From contig NZ_JARVKW010000019.1 of the NCBI RefSeq assembly GCF_029813775.1, positions 1 to 64,000 on the forward strand: a stretch of 64,000 bases of DNA. Reading direction: 5' to 3'. Made by a program: the position numbers and the translations under genes. How positions within the stretch are numbered: the stretch's first letter is position 1; each line of letters begins with the position of its first letter. Positions 1 through 8,654 of this stretch are shown piece after piece. Source of the stretch: Streptomyces sp. DH24. Lineage in GTDB: Bacteria; Actinomycetota; Actinomycetes; Streptomycetales; Streptomycetaceae. Below the pieces are notes generated by a model. The model ran no database searches. It had not been told where the DNA came from and saw only the letters and a program-made list of their open reading frames with translations.

Positions 1-27
1 GCGGGGGTACGCTGCGCGGACACGGCG

Positions 28-3000
28 GTGCGCGTGGCGCGCGTCGCCCGCAACGCGCTGCCGACCGGATCGCGCCCCTGGCGCTCCGGCAGCCGCGCGC
101 ACATCGCGCTGAAGGTCGCCGAGACGGACCGCGTACGACGCGGGGGCGGGCTGCGGCGGGCGGCCGGTCGGGTCGCCGCCGAGCTGGCTCGCCATCCCGA
201 GGTGGCCGTCGCCTACTGGGACGGCGGCCTCGGCCGGCTGGTGGTGACCGCCGTCGACAGCGAGGTCGTCGACCGGGTCCTGGACCGGGTGGCCGAGTCG
301 GCCGCCCGCCACGGCCTCGCGCCCACGGACGAGGGCGCGGCGGAGATCCCGCACCCGGCCAACCCGGCCGGCGTGCGCGCGGCGGCAGCGGCACTCGCGG
401 CCGACGGTCTGGGGGTCGCGGCGGGACTCACCGCGTCCGCCCTGCGGCTGCCGCCCTCGCCGCGCGCCGTGACGGCGCTGGTGACGCTGGTGCGGGAGAA
501 CCCGCGCGTGCGGGCCTGGCTGCGCTCGCGTCTGGGCCCCGACCGCATGGACGTCGTCCTGGCCGCCACGAACGCCGTCGCGCACGGCGCGGGCCAGACA
601 CCCACCGGGCTCGTGCTGGACGGGGTGCTGCGCGCCTGCCAGTTGGCGGACACCATGTTCCGTGCCGCCGCGTTCGACGCCGTCCACGACCGGGTGTGCC
701 TGCCGGAGCGCGTCAGCATCGCCCCGGGCAACTGCCCGCGCCCGCCGCTGCGGTCCTCCCCGGCGCAGGAGTACGCCTCCCACGCCGCCACCGGAAGCCT
801 GGCCGGCGCCCTGGCCACGCTGCTCGTGAAGCACAGCGGCGCGGAGGCAGCCGAGGCGGTGCTCGCGGGCTCGCCCAAGGCCGCGCGCTACGGCCCCGCC
901 GCCTTCCACGCCGTGCTCGGCGCCTCCCTGTCCCGCACGGGCGTGCTCGTGCGGGACGCCGAACGGCTGCGGCAACTGGAGACGGCCGACACGGTCGTCC
1001 TGCACCCCAGCGCCTTGCGCACCCCCGGCTCGGGCGCCGACCCGTGGGCCGAGGCCGTGCTGGACGCGGCACGTCAGGCCGGGCTGCGCGTGGTGATGGT
1101 CGACGATCCCGCGCTGGCCGACTTCACCGCCCTCGCCGACCACGTCGTCAGCGGCGACCGCCCGCTCCCGGACGTGGTGGCCGGGCTGCGCGGCGACGGC
1201 GGCGTCCTCACGGTCGCCCGGCCCGGCTCGGCCGAGGACACCGACGTCCTGACCGGCCTGCTCGCCGGTGACGTGGCCGTCGCGCTCACCGACGGGGACT
1301 GCGTGGTGTGGGGCGCGGACATCCTCGCCCTGCACGGCCTGCCCGACGTGTGGCGGCTGCTGAGCGCCGTGCCGGCCGCCCGCGCGATCGGCCGCAGGTC
1401 GCAGACGCTGGCCCGGTCCGGCGCCGCCCTGTCCGGGCTGCTCGTCGCCGTCGGCGAGTCCGGCGGGCGCAGGCACAGCCCGCTGCCCGGGCTGCGGCAC
1501 GCGCCGGTCGACATCAGCGCGGCGGTGGCCCTGCTGAGCGGCGCCCGGGCCGCCCTCGGTGTCGCCGTGGCCAGGCCACCGCACCCCCGGGCCCGGGTGG
1601 CCTGGCACGCGCTCGATCCGGATGCCGTACGGGCCCGGCTGGAGCGCGATCACGCGCCGGATCCGACGCCGGTCGAGCAGGCCACGTCCCGCGTCCGTGA
1701 GGCCGCCCGCACCGCCGGCCGGCATCCCCTGCTCGCCCCGGCCCGCTGGACGGTGCAACTCGCCCGGGCCGTGCGGGGCGAACTGGACGACCCGCTCACG
1801 CCGGTCCTGGCGGTCGGCTCGGCCGCGTCGGCGATTCTCGGGTCCGCCGTGGACGCCCTCCTCGTCGTCGGCGCGCTCGACCTGAACGCGCTGGTCGGCG
1901 GCGTGCAGCGGCTGCGCGCCGAGCGGGCCCTGTCCGGGCTGCTGGCCGATCAGAAGCAGAAGGCCCGCGTGGCCGGCGAGGACTCGCGCAAGGAACCCCG
2001 GATCGTGGACGCCACGAAGCTCGTGCCGGGCGACGTGATCGAACTGAAGGGTGACGACGTCGTACCCGCCGACGCCCGGCTGCTGTGGGAGGACGGCCTC
2101 GAAGTGGACGAGTCCGCGCTGACCGGTGAGTCCCTGCCGGTCGACAAGCGGACCGACCCGACACCGCGCGCCGCCGTTCCGGACCGGCGCTGCATGGTCT
2201 TCGAGGGCACGACCGTGGTGGCCGGCCGCGCCCGTGCCGTCGTCGTGGACACCGGCGACGACACCGAGGCCGCGCGCGCCGTCCACCTCGCCGCCCGCAC
2301 CCCGCCCTCCGCCGGAGTCCAGGCCCGCCTTCAGGAACTCACCCGCAAGGCACTGCCGTTGACGCTGGCCGGCGGCGCTGCGGTGACCGGCCTGTCCCTG
2401 ATGCGCGGCACGCCGATCCGCGAAGCGGTCAGCGGCGGCGTGGCGGTGGCCGTGGCGGCCGTGCCCGAGGGTCTGCCGCTGGTGGCCACCGTCGCCCAGC
2501 TCGCCGCCGCCCGCAGGCTGAGCCGGCGCGGCGTCCTGGTGCGCACCCCGCGCACCCTGGAGGCCCTGGGCCGGATGGACACGATCTGCTTCGACAAGAC
2601 CGGGACCCTCACCGAGAACCGGCTGCGGCTGGTCCGCGTGACCGGCGCCGACGGCACGGTCCACAAGGTGAAGGACCCGGAGGCCGCCGACACCGTGCGG
2701 GCCGCGGCGCGGGCCTGCCCCCGTCTGAACGGCGGTACGGAACGGCCGGTGCACGCGACCGACGAGGCCGTGCTCGACGCGGCCGGGGACGACCCCGGGT
2801 GGCGGCAGATCGAGGGACAGCCCTTCGAGGCGGGCCGCGGTTACGCCGCGGCCGTCGGCCGGGACGCGGACGGCGAGCCCGTCCTCGTCGTCAAGGGCGC
2901 GCCGGAGACGGTGCTGCCCGCCTGCTCCGACCTCCCGGACGGCGCCTCCGAGGCGGCGCACGACCTCGCCCGGGACGGGCTGCGCGTCCTCGCGGTCGCC

Positions 3001-4170
3001 CAACGGCCGCTGCGCAGCGGCGAGAACGCCTCCGCGGCCCTGGAACAGTCCCTGGAGAAGCTGGAGTTCACGGGCCTGCTGGCACTGGCCGACGTCTCCC
3101 GGGAGACGTCCCCGGCCCTCGTCCGGGGTCTGAGGAACGCGGGCGTACGGCCGGTCATGCTGACCGGCGACCACCCGCAGACCGCCCGGGCCATCGCCTC
3201 CGACCTGGGCTGGCCGGACGACACCAGCGTGGTGACCGGCGACGAACTCGCCGCCGCCGACCGGTCCGAACGCGCCCGCATGCTGCGCGACGTCGGCGTG
3301 GTGGCGCGGGTCGCGCCCGAGCAGAAGCTCCAGGTCGTCGAGGCCTTGCGGGACGCCGGGCGGGTGGTCGGAATGGTCGGTGACGGCGCCAACGACGCGG
3401 CGGCCATCCGCGCCGCCGACATCGGCGTCGGCATCAGCGCGCGCGGCTCGGCCGCCGCCCGCAACGCCGCCGACCTCGTCCTCACCGAGGACGACCTGTC
3501 GGTGCTGATCGAGGCGGTCACCGAGGGCCGGGCGCTGTGGCACAGCGTCGCCGACGCCATCGCCATCCTGATCGGCGGCAACGCCGGTGAGGTCGGCTTC
3601 GGCATCGTCGGCACGCTGATGGCCGGCCGGGCGCCGCTGTCGACCCGGCAGATGCTGCTGGTCAACCTGTTCACGGACCTGTTCCCGGCGATGGCGGTCG
3701 CGGTGACCCCGAAGGAGGACGGCGGGGAGAGTCCGGCGGGCCCCGAGGAGCGCAGCGAACCGCTGGGCACGGAACTGCTGGGCGAGCCCCTCATCCGGCA
3801 GATCCGTCACCGTGCGCTGACGACCTGCGCGGGCGCGACGGCGGCCTGGCTGATCGGCCGTTTCACGCCGGGCACGGCACGCCGCTCCACGACGATGGCG
3901 CTGTGCGCGGTGGTCGGCACCCAGCTCGCCCAGACCCTCGCCGACCGGCGCGGCAGCCCGCTCGTCCAGGTCACGTCCCTCGGCTCGGCCGCCGCACTCG
4001 TCGCCCTGGTCGAGACGCCCGGCGCCAGCCAGATGTTCGGCTGCACGCCGCTGGGTCCGGTCGCCTGGGCCGGTGTCGCCGCGGCGATCGTGCTCGCCCT
4101 GGCGGGACAGCGGGTGCTGCCCCGCCTGGAACGAGCGGTCGGTGCACGGCTGCCAGAGGCCGTGTCGTGA
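28..4170 (+). CDS. Cation-translocating P-type ATPase, CtpI-like (5' end may lie outside window)
   Basis: Membrane ATPase expected to pump a cation; substrate unknown. The C-terminal half carries the full P-type core: the TGES actuator loop near residues 699-702, PEGLP in the M4 helix near 813-817, the phosphorylated Asp856 in DKTGTLT, and GDGAND around 1119. PEGLP resembles the Ca2+/heavy-cation P2 group and mycobacterial CtpI rather than copper pumps, which use CPC. At about 1,380 residues it is twice the usual length; residues 320-470 look like a worn-out P domain (see findings). I used the GTG at 28, but the frame is open to base 1, so the true start may be upstream. It converges on the permease gene with a 28-bp gap. 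Confidence 0.88.
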   Translation: MRVARVARNALPTGSRPWRSGSRAHIALKVAETDRVRRGGGLRRAAGRVAAELARHPEVAVAYWDGGLGRLVVTAVDSEVVDRVLDRVAESAARHGLAPTDEGAAEIPHPANPAGVRAAAAALAADGLGVAAGLTASALRLPPSPRAVTALVTLVRENPRVRAWLRSRLGPDRMDVVLAATNAVAHGAGQTPTGLVLDGVLRACQLADTMFRAAAFDAVHDRVCLPERVSIAPGNCPRPPLRSSPAQEYASHAATGSLAGALATLLVKHSGAEAAEAVLAGSPKAARYGPAAFHAVLGASLSRTGVLVRDAERLRQLETADTVVLHPSALRTPGSGADPWAEAVLDAARQAGLRVVMVDDPALADFTALADHVVSGDRPLPDVVAGLRGDGGVLTVARPGSAEDTDVLTGLLAGDVAVALTDGDCVVWGADILALHGLPDVWRLLSAVPAARAIGRRSQTLARSGAALSGLLVAVGESGGRRHSPLPGLRHAPVDISAAVALLSGARAALGVAVARPPHPRARVAWHALDPDAVRARLERDHAPDPTPVEQATSRVREAARTAGRHPLLAPARWTVQLARAVRGELDDPLTPVLAVGSAASAILGSAVDALLVVGALDLNALVGGVQRLRAERALSGLLADQKQKARVAGEDSRKEPRIVDATKLVPGDVIELKGDDVVPADARLLWEDGLEVDESALTGESLPVDKRTDPTPRAAVPDRRCMVFEGTTVVAGRARAVVVDTGDDTEAARAVHLAARTPPSAGVQARLQELTRKALPLTLAGGAAVTGLSLMRGTPIREAVSGGVAVAVAAVPEGLPLVATVAQLAAARRLSRRGVLVRTPRTLEALGRMDTICFDKTGTLTENRLRLVRVTGADGTVHKVKDPEAADTVRAAARACPRLNGGTERPVHATDEAVLDAAGDDPGWRQIEGQPFEAGRGYAAAVGRDADGEPVLVVKGAPETVLPACSDLPDGASEAAHDLARDGLRVLAVAQRPLRSGENASAALEQSLEKLEFTGLLALADVSRETSPALVRGLRNAGVRPVMLTGDHPQTARAIASDLGWPDDTSVVTGDELAAADRSERARMLRDVGVVARVAPEQKLQVVEALRDAGRVVGMVGDGANDAAAIRAADIGVGISARGSAAARNAADLVLTEDDLSVLIEAVTEGRALWHSVADAIAILIGGNAGEVGFGIVGTLMAGRAPLSTRQMLLVNLFTDLFPAMAVAVTPKEDGGESPAGPEERSEPLGTELLGEPLIRQIRHRALTTCAGATAAWLIGRFTPGTARRSTTMALCAVVGTQLAQTLADRRGSPLVQVTSLGSAAALVALVETPGASQMFGCTPLGPVAWAGVAAAIVLALAGQRVLPRLERAVGARLPEAVS

Positions 4171-4198
4171 ACGTGCGCGAGTGCCGCGCGGGGAGGGT

Positions 4199-5596
4199 CT
4201 AGACGACCTCCTCCGGCGACTTCCCGGCTCCCCGCTCGCCTCCGCCGGCGGGCAGGGAGCCGACGTCGGCGACAGCCGGGTCAGCCGAAGTCGCCTTGGC
4301 GGGCAGGTGGTTGAACAGCAGGTTCAGCACGATCGCCGTGAGGCAGCCCGCGCTGATGCCGCTGTGCATCACCGTCTGGAACCAGTCCGGGAACTTGTCG
4401 TAGATCGTCGGCACGCCGACCGGCAGCACGCCCATCGCGACCGCGACGGCCACCACGGTGAGGTTGTTGTTGCCCTTGAAGTCGACCCGCGCCAGCGTCC
4501 GCAGCCCGCTCGCGGCGACCGTCCCGAACATCACCAGGCCGGCACCGCCCAGCACCGGCGCCGGAATCGCCGCGACCACCGCGCCCAGCTTCGGCAGCAG
4601 TCCCAGCAGCACGAGGATGCCGCCCGCCGCGGCCACCACCCAGCGGCTGCGCACCCGCGTCATGCCGACCAGGCCGACGTTCTGCGCGTACGCCGTGTAC
4701 GGGAAGGTGTTGAAGACGCCGCCGAGGACGGTCGACAGGCCGTCCGCGCGCAGCCCGTCCGCCAGGGACCGCGGCTCGACCTTGCGTCCCGTCATCTCGC
4801 CGACCGCGATGAAGTCGCCGGTCGTCTCGGTCATGCAGACCAGGGCCACCACGAGCATCGAGACGACGGCCGACGCCTCGAACGTGGGCGCCCCGAAGTG
4901 GAACGGCGTGCTGATCCCGAGCCAGTCGGCGTCCGAGACGCCGCCGAAGTCCGTGAACCCGAACGGGACGGCGACCAGCAGCCCGACCGCGATGCCGATG
5001 AGCACGGCGACCCGGGACAGGAACGCGGGCGCGAACCGCTGCACGCCCAGCACGACCACCAGCACGAACGCGGCGAGCGCCAGGTTCTTCGGCTCCCCGA
5101 AGTCCTCGGCCCCGGCGCCGCCCGCGGCCCAGTTGCCCGCGACCGGCAGCAGCGAGACACCGATGATCAGGATGACCGTGCCGGTGACCAGCGGCGGGAA
5201 GAACCGCAGCAGCCTGCCGAACACCGGCGCCAGCAGCATGATCGCGAGACCCGCGACGATCACCGAACCGTAGATCGCGGGCAGTCCGCCGCCCGTCGTG
5301 CCGATCAGCACCATGGGGGACACGGCGGCGAAGGTGCAGCCCTGCATGATCGGCAGCCGCACGCCGAACCGCCAGAAGCCGATGCACTGGATGAGCGTCG
5401 CCACGCCGCACACCAGCAGGTCGGCGGTGATGAGATACGCCAGGTCCGCCGGCGGCAGCCGCATCGCGCCGCCGACGATCAGCGGCACCGCCACGGCGCC
5501 CGCGTACATCGCGAGCACGTGCTGCAGGCCGAAGGCGGCCAACTGCCGTACGGGTGGCACCTCGTCGACGGGATGCACGGGTGAGGTCGTTGCCAT
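4199..5596 (-). CDS. NCS2 family nucleobase permease (xanthine/uric acid or uracil type)
   Basis: Integral membrane symporter of about 465 residues that should import a purine or pyrimidine base with H+ or Na+. The sequence shows an LQHVLAMYAGAVAVPLI opening helix, the ETTGDF segment typical of transmembrane helix 8 in the xanthine/urate branch, and the NCS2 signature around QNVGLVGMTRVRSR. The frame stays open far upstream into the next gene, but the ATG at 5596 is preceded by CAGGAG at good distance and matches the family N-terminus, so I start there. A roughly 130-nt G/C-skewed leader and a candidate operator lie upstream. The substrate cannot be settled from sequence alone; the urate/xanthine branch is my preference. 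Confidence 0.88.
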   Translation of the reverse strand: MATTSPVHPVDEVPPVRQLAAFGLQHVLAMYAGAVAVPLIVGGAMRLPPADLAYLITADLLVCGVATLIQCIGFWRFGVRLPIMQGCTFAAVSPMVLIGTTGGGLPAIYGSVIVAGLAIMLLAPVFGRLLRFFPPLVTGTVILIIGVSLLPVAGNWAAGGAGAEDFGEPKNLALAAFVLVVVLGVQRFAPAFLSRVAVLIGIAVGLLVAVPFGFTDFGGVSDADWLGISTPFHFGAPTFEASAVVSMLVVALVCMTETTGDFIAVGEMTGRKVEPRSLADGLRADGLSTVLGGVFNTFPYTAYAQNVGLVGMTRVRSRWVVAAAGGILVLLGLLPKLGAVVAAIPAPVLGGAGLVMFGTVAASGLRTLARVDFKGNNNLTVVAVAVAMGVLPVGVPTIYDKFPDWFQTVMHSGISAGCLTAIVLNLLFNHLPAKATSADPAVADVGSLPAGGGERGAGKSPEEVV

Positions 5597-5734
5597 GGGC
5601 ACTCCTGAGCGGCGGTGGGCGGAAACAAGGGGACAGGGGATCAGCGGGGCACAGCGGGGACAGAGAGACCAGGAGACAGGCCGAGTGGGGGACAGGGGAA
5701 CGGTCCGGCACCGAAAAGTTCCGGACAGCACGAG

Positions 5735-5772
5735 ACCGTAGGCGCCTTGAACAGTTTGTTGATTTCCGCCGT
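5735..5772 (-). promoter_or_regulatory. Putative promoter and operator of the NCS2 permease
   Basis: Reading the minus strand, TACGGT (5740-5735) is a good -10 box; 17 nt upstream sits a sequence that, on the plus strand, reads TTGTTGATTTCCG (5756-5768). Nearly the same string, TTGTTGATTCCG, occurs in front of the DUF6986 gene at 29220. I infer a shared regulator binding over the -35 region. No experimental support is available. Confidence 0.35.
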
Positions 5773-5814
5773 GTTGCCGCCGTGTGACCTGCCCAAGGGC
5801 GATATCCGGCTCCG

Positions 5815-7164
5815 CTACGACCCCGCGGCCCGTGCCGCCGCCAGCAGCGATTCCCAGTCGGGCAGCTTGACCACGCCACGGCCCAGCGACGCCCCGAGCT
5901 CGGCCTCGGCCCGCTCGATCGCCCGCCACCCGGCCCACCCGACCGGTTCGGCCCCCGCCGCCCGCAGCGCGCCGACCGGGTCCTCGGGAACGTCCTTGCG
6001 TACGAGCACGGCGGCGTCCTCCAGCAGCGACGTCACGGTCTCCTTGGCGCACGGACGGTTGCTGCCGATCACGCCGGTCGGGCCCCGCTTGATCCACCCG
6101 GCCACGTACTCGCCCGGCGCGACCACACCCCCGCGCAGGACCCGCCCCGCCAGATGCGGCACCGTGCCGGTCGCCGCGTCGAACGGCAGCCCTTCCAGCG
6201 GCACCCCGCGATAGCCCACCGACCGCAGCACGAGCTGCGCCTCGATGTCCTCGTACCGGCCGGTCCCCGTGACGCCGCCGCGCCCGTCCGGCACCGTCCG
6301 CTCGAAGCGCACCCCGGCCACCCGCCCGTCAGCCCCGAGCACCTCGACGGGACGCAGGAAGAACCGCAGCCGGATCCGTCGTCCGGCGTCCGTCGGCGGT
6401 GCCCCGGCCCAGCCGCGCAGCACCTCGACGTTGCGGCGCTGCGCGGCGGGCAGGGCCAACGGGTCGGCGTACCCCGGGTCCTGTGCCAGCTCCGCCGGGT
6501 CCACGACCACCCCGGCCCCCGGCAGGGTGCCCAGCTCGCGCAGTTCCTTGGTGGTGAACCGGGCCTGGGACGGGCCGCGCCGGCCGACCATGTGGATGTC
6601 CCGGACCCGGCTCGCGGCGAGCGCGGTCAGCGCGCCGTGCGGCATGTCGGTGGGGGACAGCTCGGCCGCCGACCTGGCCAGGATGCGGGCCACGTCCACG
6701 GCGACGTTGCCCACGCCGATCACGACCGCGGACCGCGCGTCGCCCACGAAACCGCCGTCGGCCGGGGAATCGGGATGGGCGCTGTACCAGGACACGAACT
6801 CGGTCGCCGACCAGCTGCCCGGCAGTTCCTCGCCCGGAATGCCGAGGTGCCGGTCGGTGGCGGCGCCCACGCAGTACACGACCGCGTGGTACATCTCCCG
6901 CAGCCGCGCGGCCGGCACGCCACCGGGCCCGCCGATCCGCACACCGCCGAGGAACCGCACCCGGTCGTGCTCCAGCACCGCCCGCAGAGTGTTCTGCAGC
7001 GACTTGATCTTCTCGTGGTCGGGCGCCACGCCGTACCGCACCAGCCCGTACGGGCACGGCAGCCGGTCCAGGACGTCCACGAGCACGTCGGGATCCAGCT
7101 GGACGAGGCTCTGAGCGGTGTAGCACCCGCTCGGCCCGGAACCGACGACGGCGACACGCAGCAC
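5815..7164 (-). CDS. FprA-like ferredoxin/flavodoxin-NADP+ reductase
   Basis: FAD- and NADP(H)-dependent reductase of about 449 residues that passes electrons between NADPH and ferredoxin-type carriers. An FAD-binding GSGPSG lies at residues 8-13 and a second dinucleotide motif, GVGNVA, at about 150-155, the adrenodoxin-reductase layout. A GTG at 7179 is also in frame, but GTG at 7164 has GGAG seven bases upstream and puts the first beta strand directly at the N-terminus, so I chose 7164. No ferredoxin or P450 gene is adjacent, so the partner is unknown. The C-terminal WAGWRAIERAEAELG helix is typical of actinobacterial FprA proteins. Confidence 0.88.
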   Translation of the reverse strand: MLRVAVVGSGPSGCYTAQSLVQLDPDVLVDVLDRLPCPYGLVRYGVAPDHEKIKSLQNTLRAVLEHDRVRFLGGVRIGGPGGVPAARLREMYHAVVYCVGAATDRHLGIPGEELPGSWSATEFVSWYSAHPDSPADGGFVGDARSAVVIGVGNVAVDVARILARSAAELSPTDMPHGALTALAASRVRDIHMVGRRGPSQARFTTKELRELGTLPGAGVVVDPAELAQDPGYADPLALPAAQRRNVEVLRGWAGAPPTDAGRRIRLRFFLRPVEVLGADGRVAGVRFERTVPDGRGGVTGTGRYEDIEAQLVLRSVGYRGVPLEGLPFDAATGTVPHLAGRVLRGGVVAPGEYVAGWIKRGPTGVIGSNRPCAKETVTSLLEDAAVLVRKDVPEDPVGALRAAGAEPVGWAGWRAIERAEAELGASLGRGVVKLPDWESLLAAARAAGS

Positions 7165-7298
7165 GGCGGAACTCCTCACCCCGGGGGATCGTCAAGGAGT
7201 CGCTGACACGTCCAGCATGGCACCACCGCCGCTCCGCCGGCAGGGTGCAGTGCCCGGCGGCGGCGCGTGTCCGTTCGTATGGAGTGTGATGATGCGGT

Positions 7299-7311
7299 TA
7301 CGTTCCGCGTG
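7299..7311 (+). promoter_or_regulatory. -10 box of a leaderless gene
   Basis: TACGTT at 7299-7304 stands six bases before the GTG at 7311, the spacing at which transcription would begin at the start codon. No ribosome binding site precedes the GTG. No good -35 box is visible. Confidence 0.4.
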
Positions 7312-7787
7312 TGCTAGACGCATCCTTTCTTAATCTGTCCGGTCGCCGCCCGGCGGACGGTGCCGTCTCCGTGCGGCCCGCGTGGGAGGTGCGGGAGGGC
7401 GACGGGGCCACGTCGTGGTTCGACGTCCGGCTGGAGTTCGCCGACGGCGCCCGCGTCGACGCGCTGGCCGTACGGTGCGGTCGGGGCGTGTCCCTGGAGG
7501 ACGTGCGGGCCCGGCCGGCGCTCTCCCTGGACGACCTGGCCGCGCTCGCCGACTGGCTGGAGGGGCCGCTCGCCGAGGCCTGCGGTGTGGCGCGCCGGCC
7601 GGAGGGCGCCGGCACCGGGGACGACACGGGACTCGTGGCGCGGGAGTACCGCGCGGCGCAGGAGAAGGGCACCGACCCCGTCCTCGCGGTGATGAAAGCG
7701 ACCGGCCGTGACCGCCGCGGCGCGCTCCGGCTCATCGGACGGGCGCGCGACGCCGGTCTGCTGACTCCCCGTCACCACCGGCGCTGA
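7311..7787 (+). CDS. Conserved actinobacterial protein of unknown function (DUF6214-like)
   Basis: A soluble 158-residue protein without a signal peptide or membrane segment. The first 110 residues look like a small alpha/beta domain (WFDVRLEFADGARVDALAV), followed by a helical C-terminal part containing REYRAAQEKGTDPVLAVM and a basic tail. Its wording resembles small Streptomyces proteins grouped as DUF6214, but I am only moderately sure of that name. It is probably translated from a leaderless mRNA. It stands alone, converging on the DUF305 gene with a 13-bp gap; nothing in the sequence gives a function. Confidence 0.7.
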   Translation: MLDASFLNLSGRRPADGAVSVRPAWEVREGDGATSWFDVRLEFADGARVDALAVRCGRGVSLEDVRARPALSLDDLAALADWLEGPLAEACGVARRPEGAGTGDDTGLVAREYRAAQEKGTDPVLAVMKATGRDRRGALRLIGRARDAGLLTPRHHRR

Positions 7788-7800
7788 CCGCGCCCGTTCT

Positions 7801-8460
7801 TCACATCAGCTCCCGCATGCGTGTGATCTCGCTCGTCTGCTGAGCGATCACGTCGTCGGCCATCTCCTCGATCTGCACGTTGTTGCCCTGTGCCTTCACG
7901 TCCGTGGCCATCGTGACCGCGCCCTCGTGATGCGTGATCATCAGGGTCAGGAAGAGCTGGTCGAACGCCTTCCCCTCGGCCGCGCGCAGGTTCTTCAGCT
8001 GCGTCGCGCTCGCCATGCCGGGCATCGTGGCGTGGTCGTGTCCGCCGTGGCCCTGCGGCTGTTCCTTCTCGCCGTGGGTCTTCAGCCAGCCTCGCATGGC
8101 GTCGATCTCCGGGCCCTGCGCGGCGAAGATCCGCTCGGCGAGCTTCTTCGTCTTCGTCGATTCGGCGCGCTTCGGGACGAGTTCGGTCATTTCCAGCGCC
8201 TGCGTGTGGTGCTGGATCATCATGCGCGCGTACTCGACGTCCGCCGAGTTGGGCGAGTCGTCGCCCTTCTGTGCGGCGGCCTCCTCGGGGGACAGCGTCC
8301 GGTTGTCCTCGCCGGGCTTGCCTGGGGCGATCACCGAAGGCCCGCTCGCGGAGGCGGCTTTGGTGTCCGGTTCCGGGTCGCAGCCCGCGAGGCCGAGCAC
8401 GGCAAGGGCGGCCAGCGCGGCCGGGGCGAGGGCCAGGCGGGACTGGCGGCGGAAGAACAC
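7801..8460 (-). CDS. DUF305 family lipoprotein
   Basis: Exported lipoprotein of about 219 residues. The signal peptide ends in a lipobox LAGC with the lipidated cysteine at residue 27. Two repeats with paired histidines follow, MMIQHH near 84-85 and LMITHH near 177-178, the hallmark of the ferritin-like DUF305 family, which is often found beside copper and metal genes; a histidine/methionine-rich linker (HGGHDHATMPGM) joins them. I start at the GTG at 8460 because AGGAGG lies five bases upstream. It is divergent from the LVIVD-repeat gene, an arrangement I recognise from other Streptomyces. The biochemical role is not established; metal binding is inference. Confidence 0.88.
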   Translation of the reverse strand: MFFRRQSRLALAPAALAALAVLGLAGCDPEPDTKAASASGPSVIAPGKPGEDNRTLSPEEAAAQKGDDSPNSADVEYARMMIQHHTQALEMTELVPKRAESTKTKKLAERIFAAQGPEIDAMRGWLKTHGEKEQPQGHGGHDHATMPGMASATQLKNLRAAEGKAFDQLFLTLMITHHEGAVTMATDVKAQGNNVQIEEMADDVIAQQTSEITRMRELM

Positions 8461-8578
8461 ATCGACCTCCTGGAGCAAGGCGTGGTGGGAGCACGCACCT
8501 TGTGGGTGCGATGAACGTCCTAGCACGCTTCTGGGGGTTACTGATCAAAAAACTTCATTGCGGGTTTGTTTCCCCCTG

Positions 8579-8606
8579 TTGGTATGCGCATGGCGAGGAC
8601 GATACT
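8579..8606 (+). promoter_or_regulatory. Putative promoter of the LVIVD-repeat gene
   Basis: TTGGTA (8579-8584) and GATACT (8601-8606) are 16 bp apart on the plus strand, giving a start near 8613 and a leader of about 40 nt that includes the ribosome binding site at 8645-8650. Confidence 0.35.
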
Positions 8607-8654
8607 GCGTGGTGCGTGAACCGTTCTTGCATGAACGGCGCTAGGGAGGAAACA

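Noticed and set aside
4281..5879. Second minus frame within the permease gene and similar Arg-rich frames elsewhere
   Set aside because: Shadow frames caused by high GC at third codon positions.
5597..6097. N-terminal extension of the NCS2 permease to 632 residues
   Set aside because: It would overlap the ferredoxin reductase gene, is Arg/Gly-rich and lacks family similarity; the ATG at 5596 has a good ribosome site.
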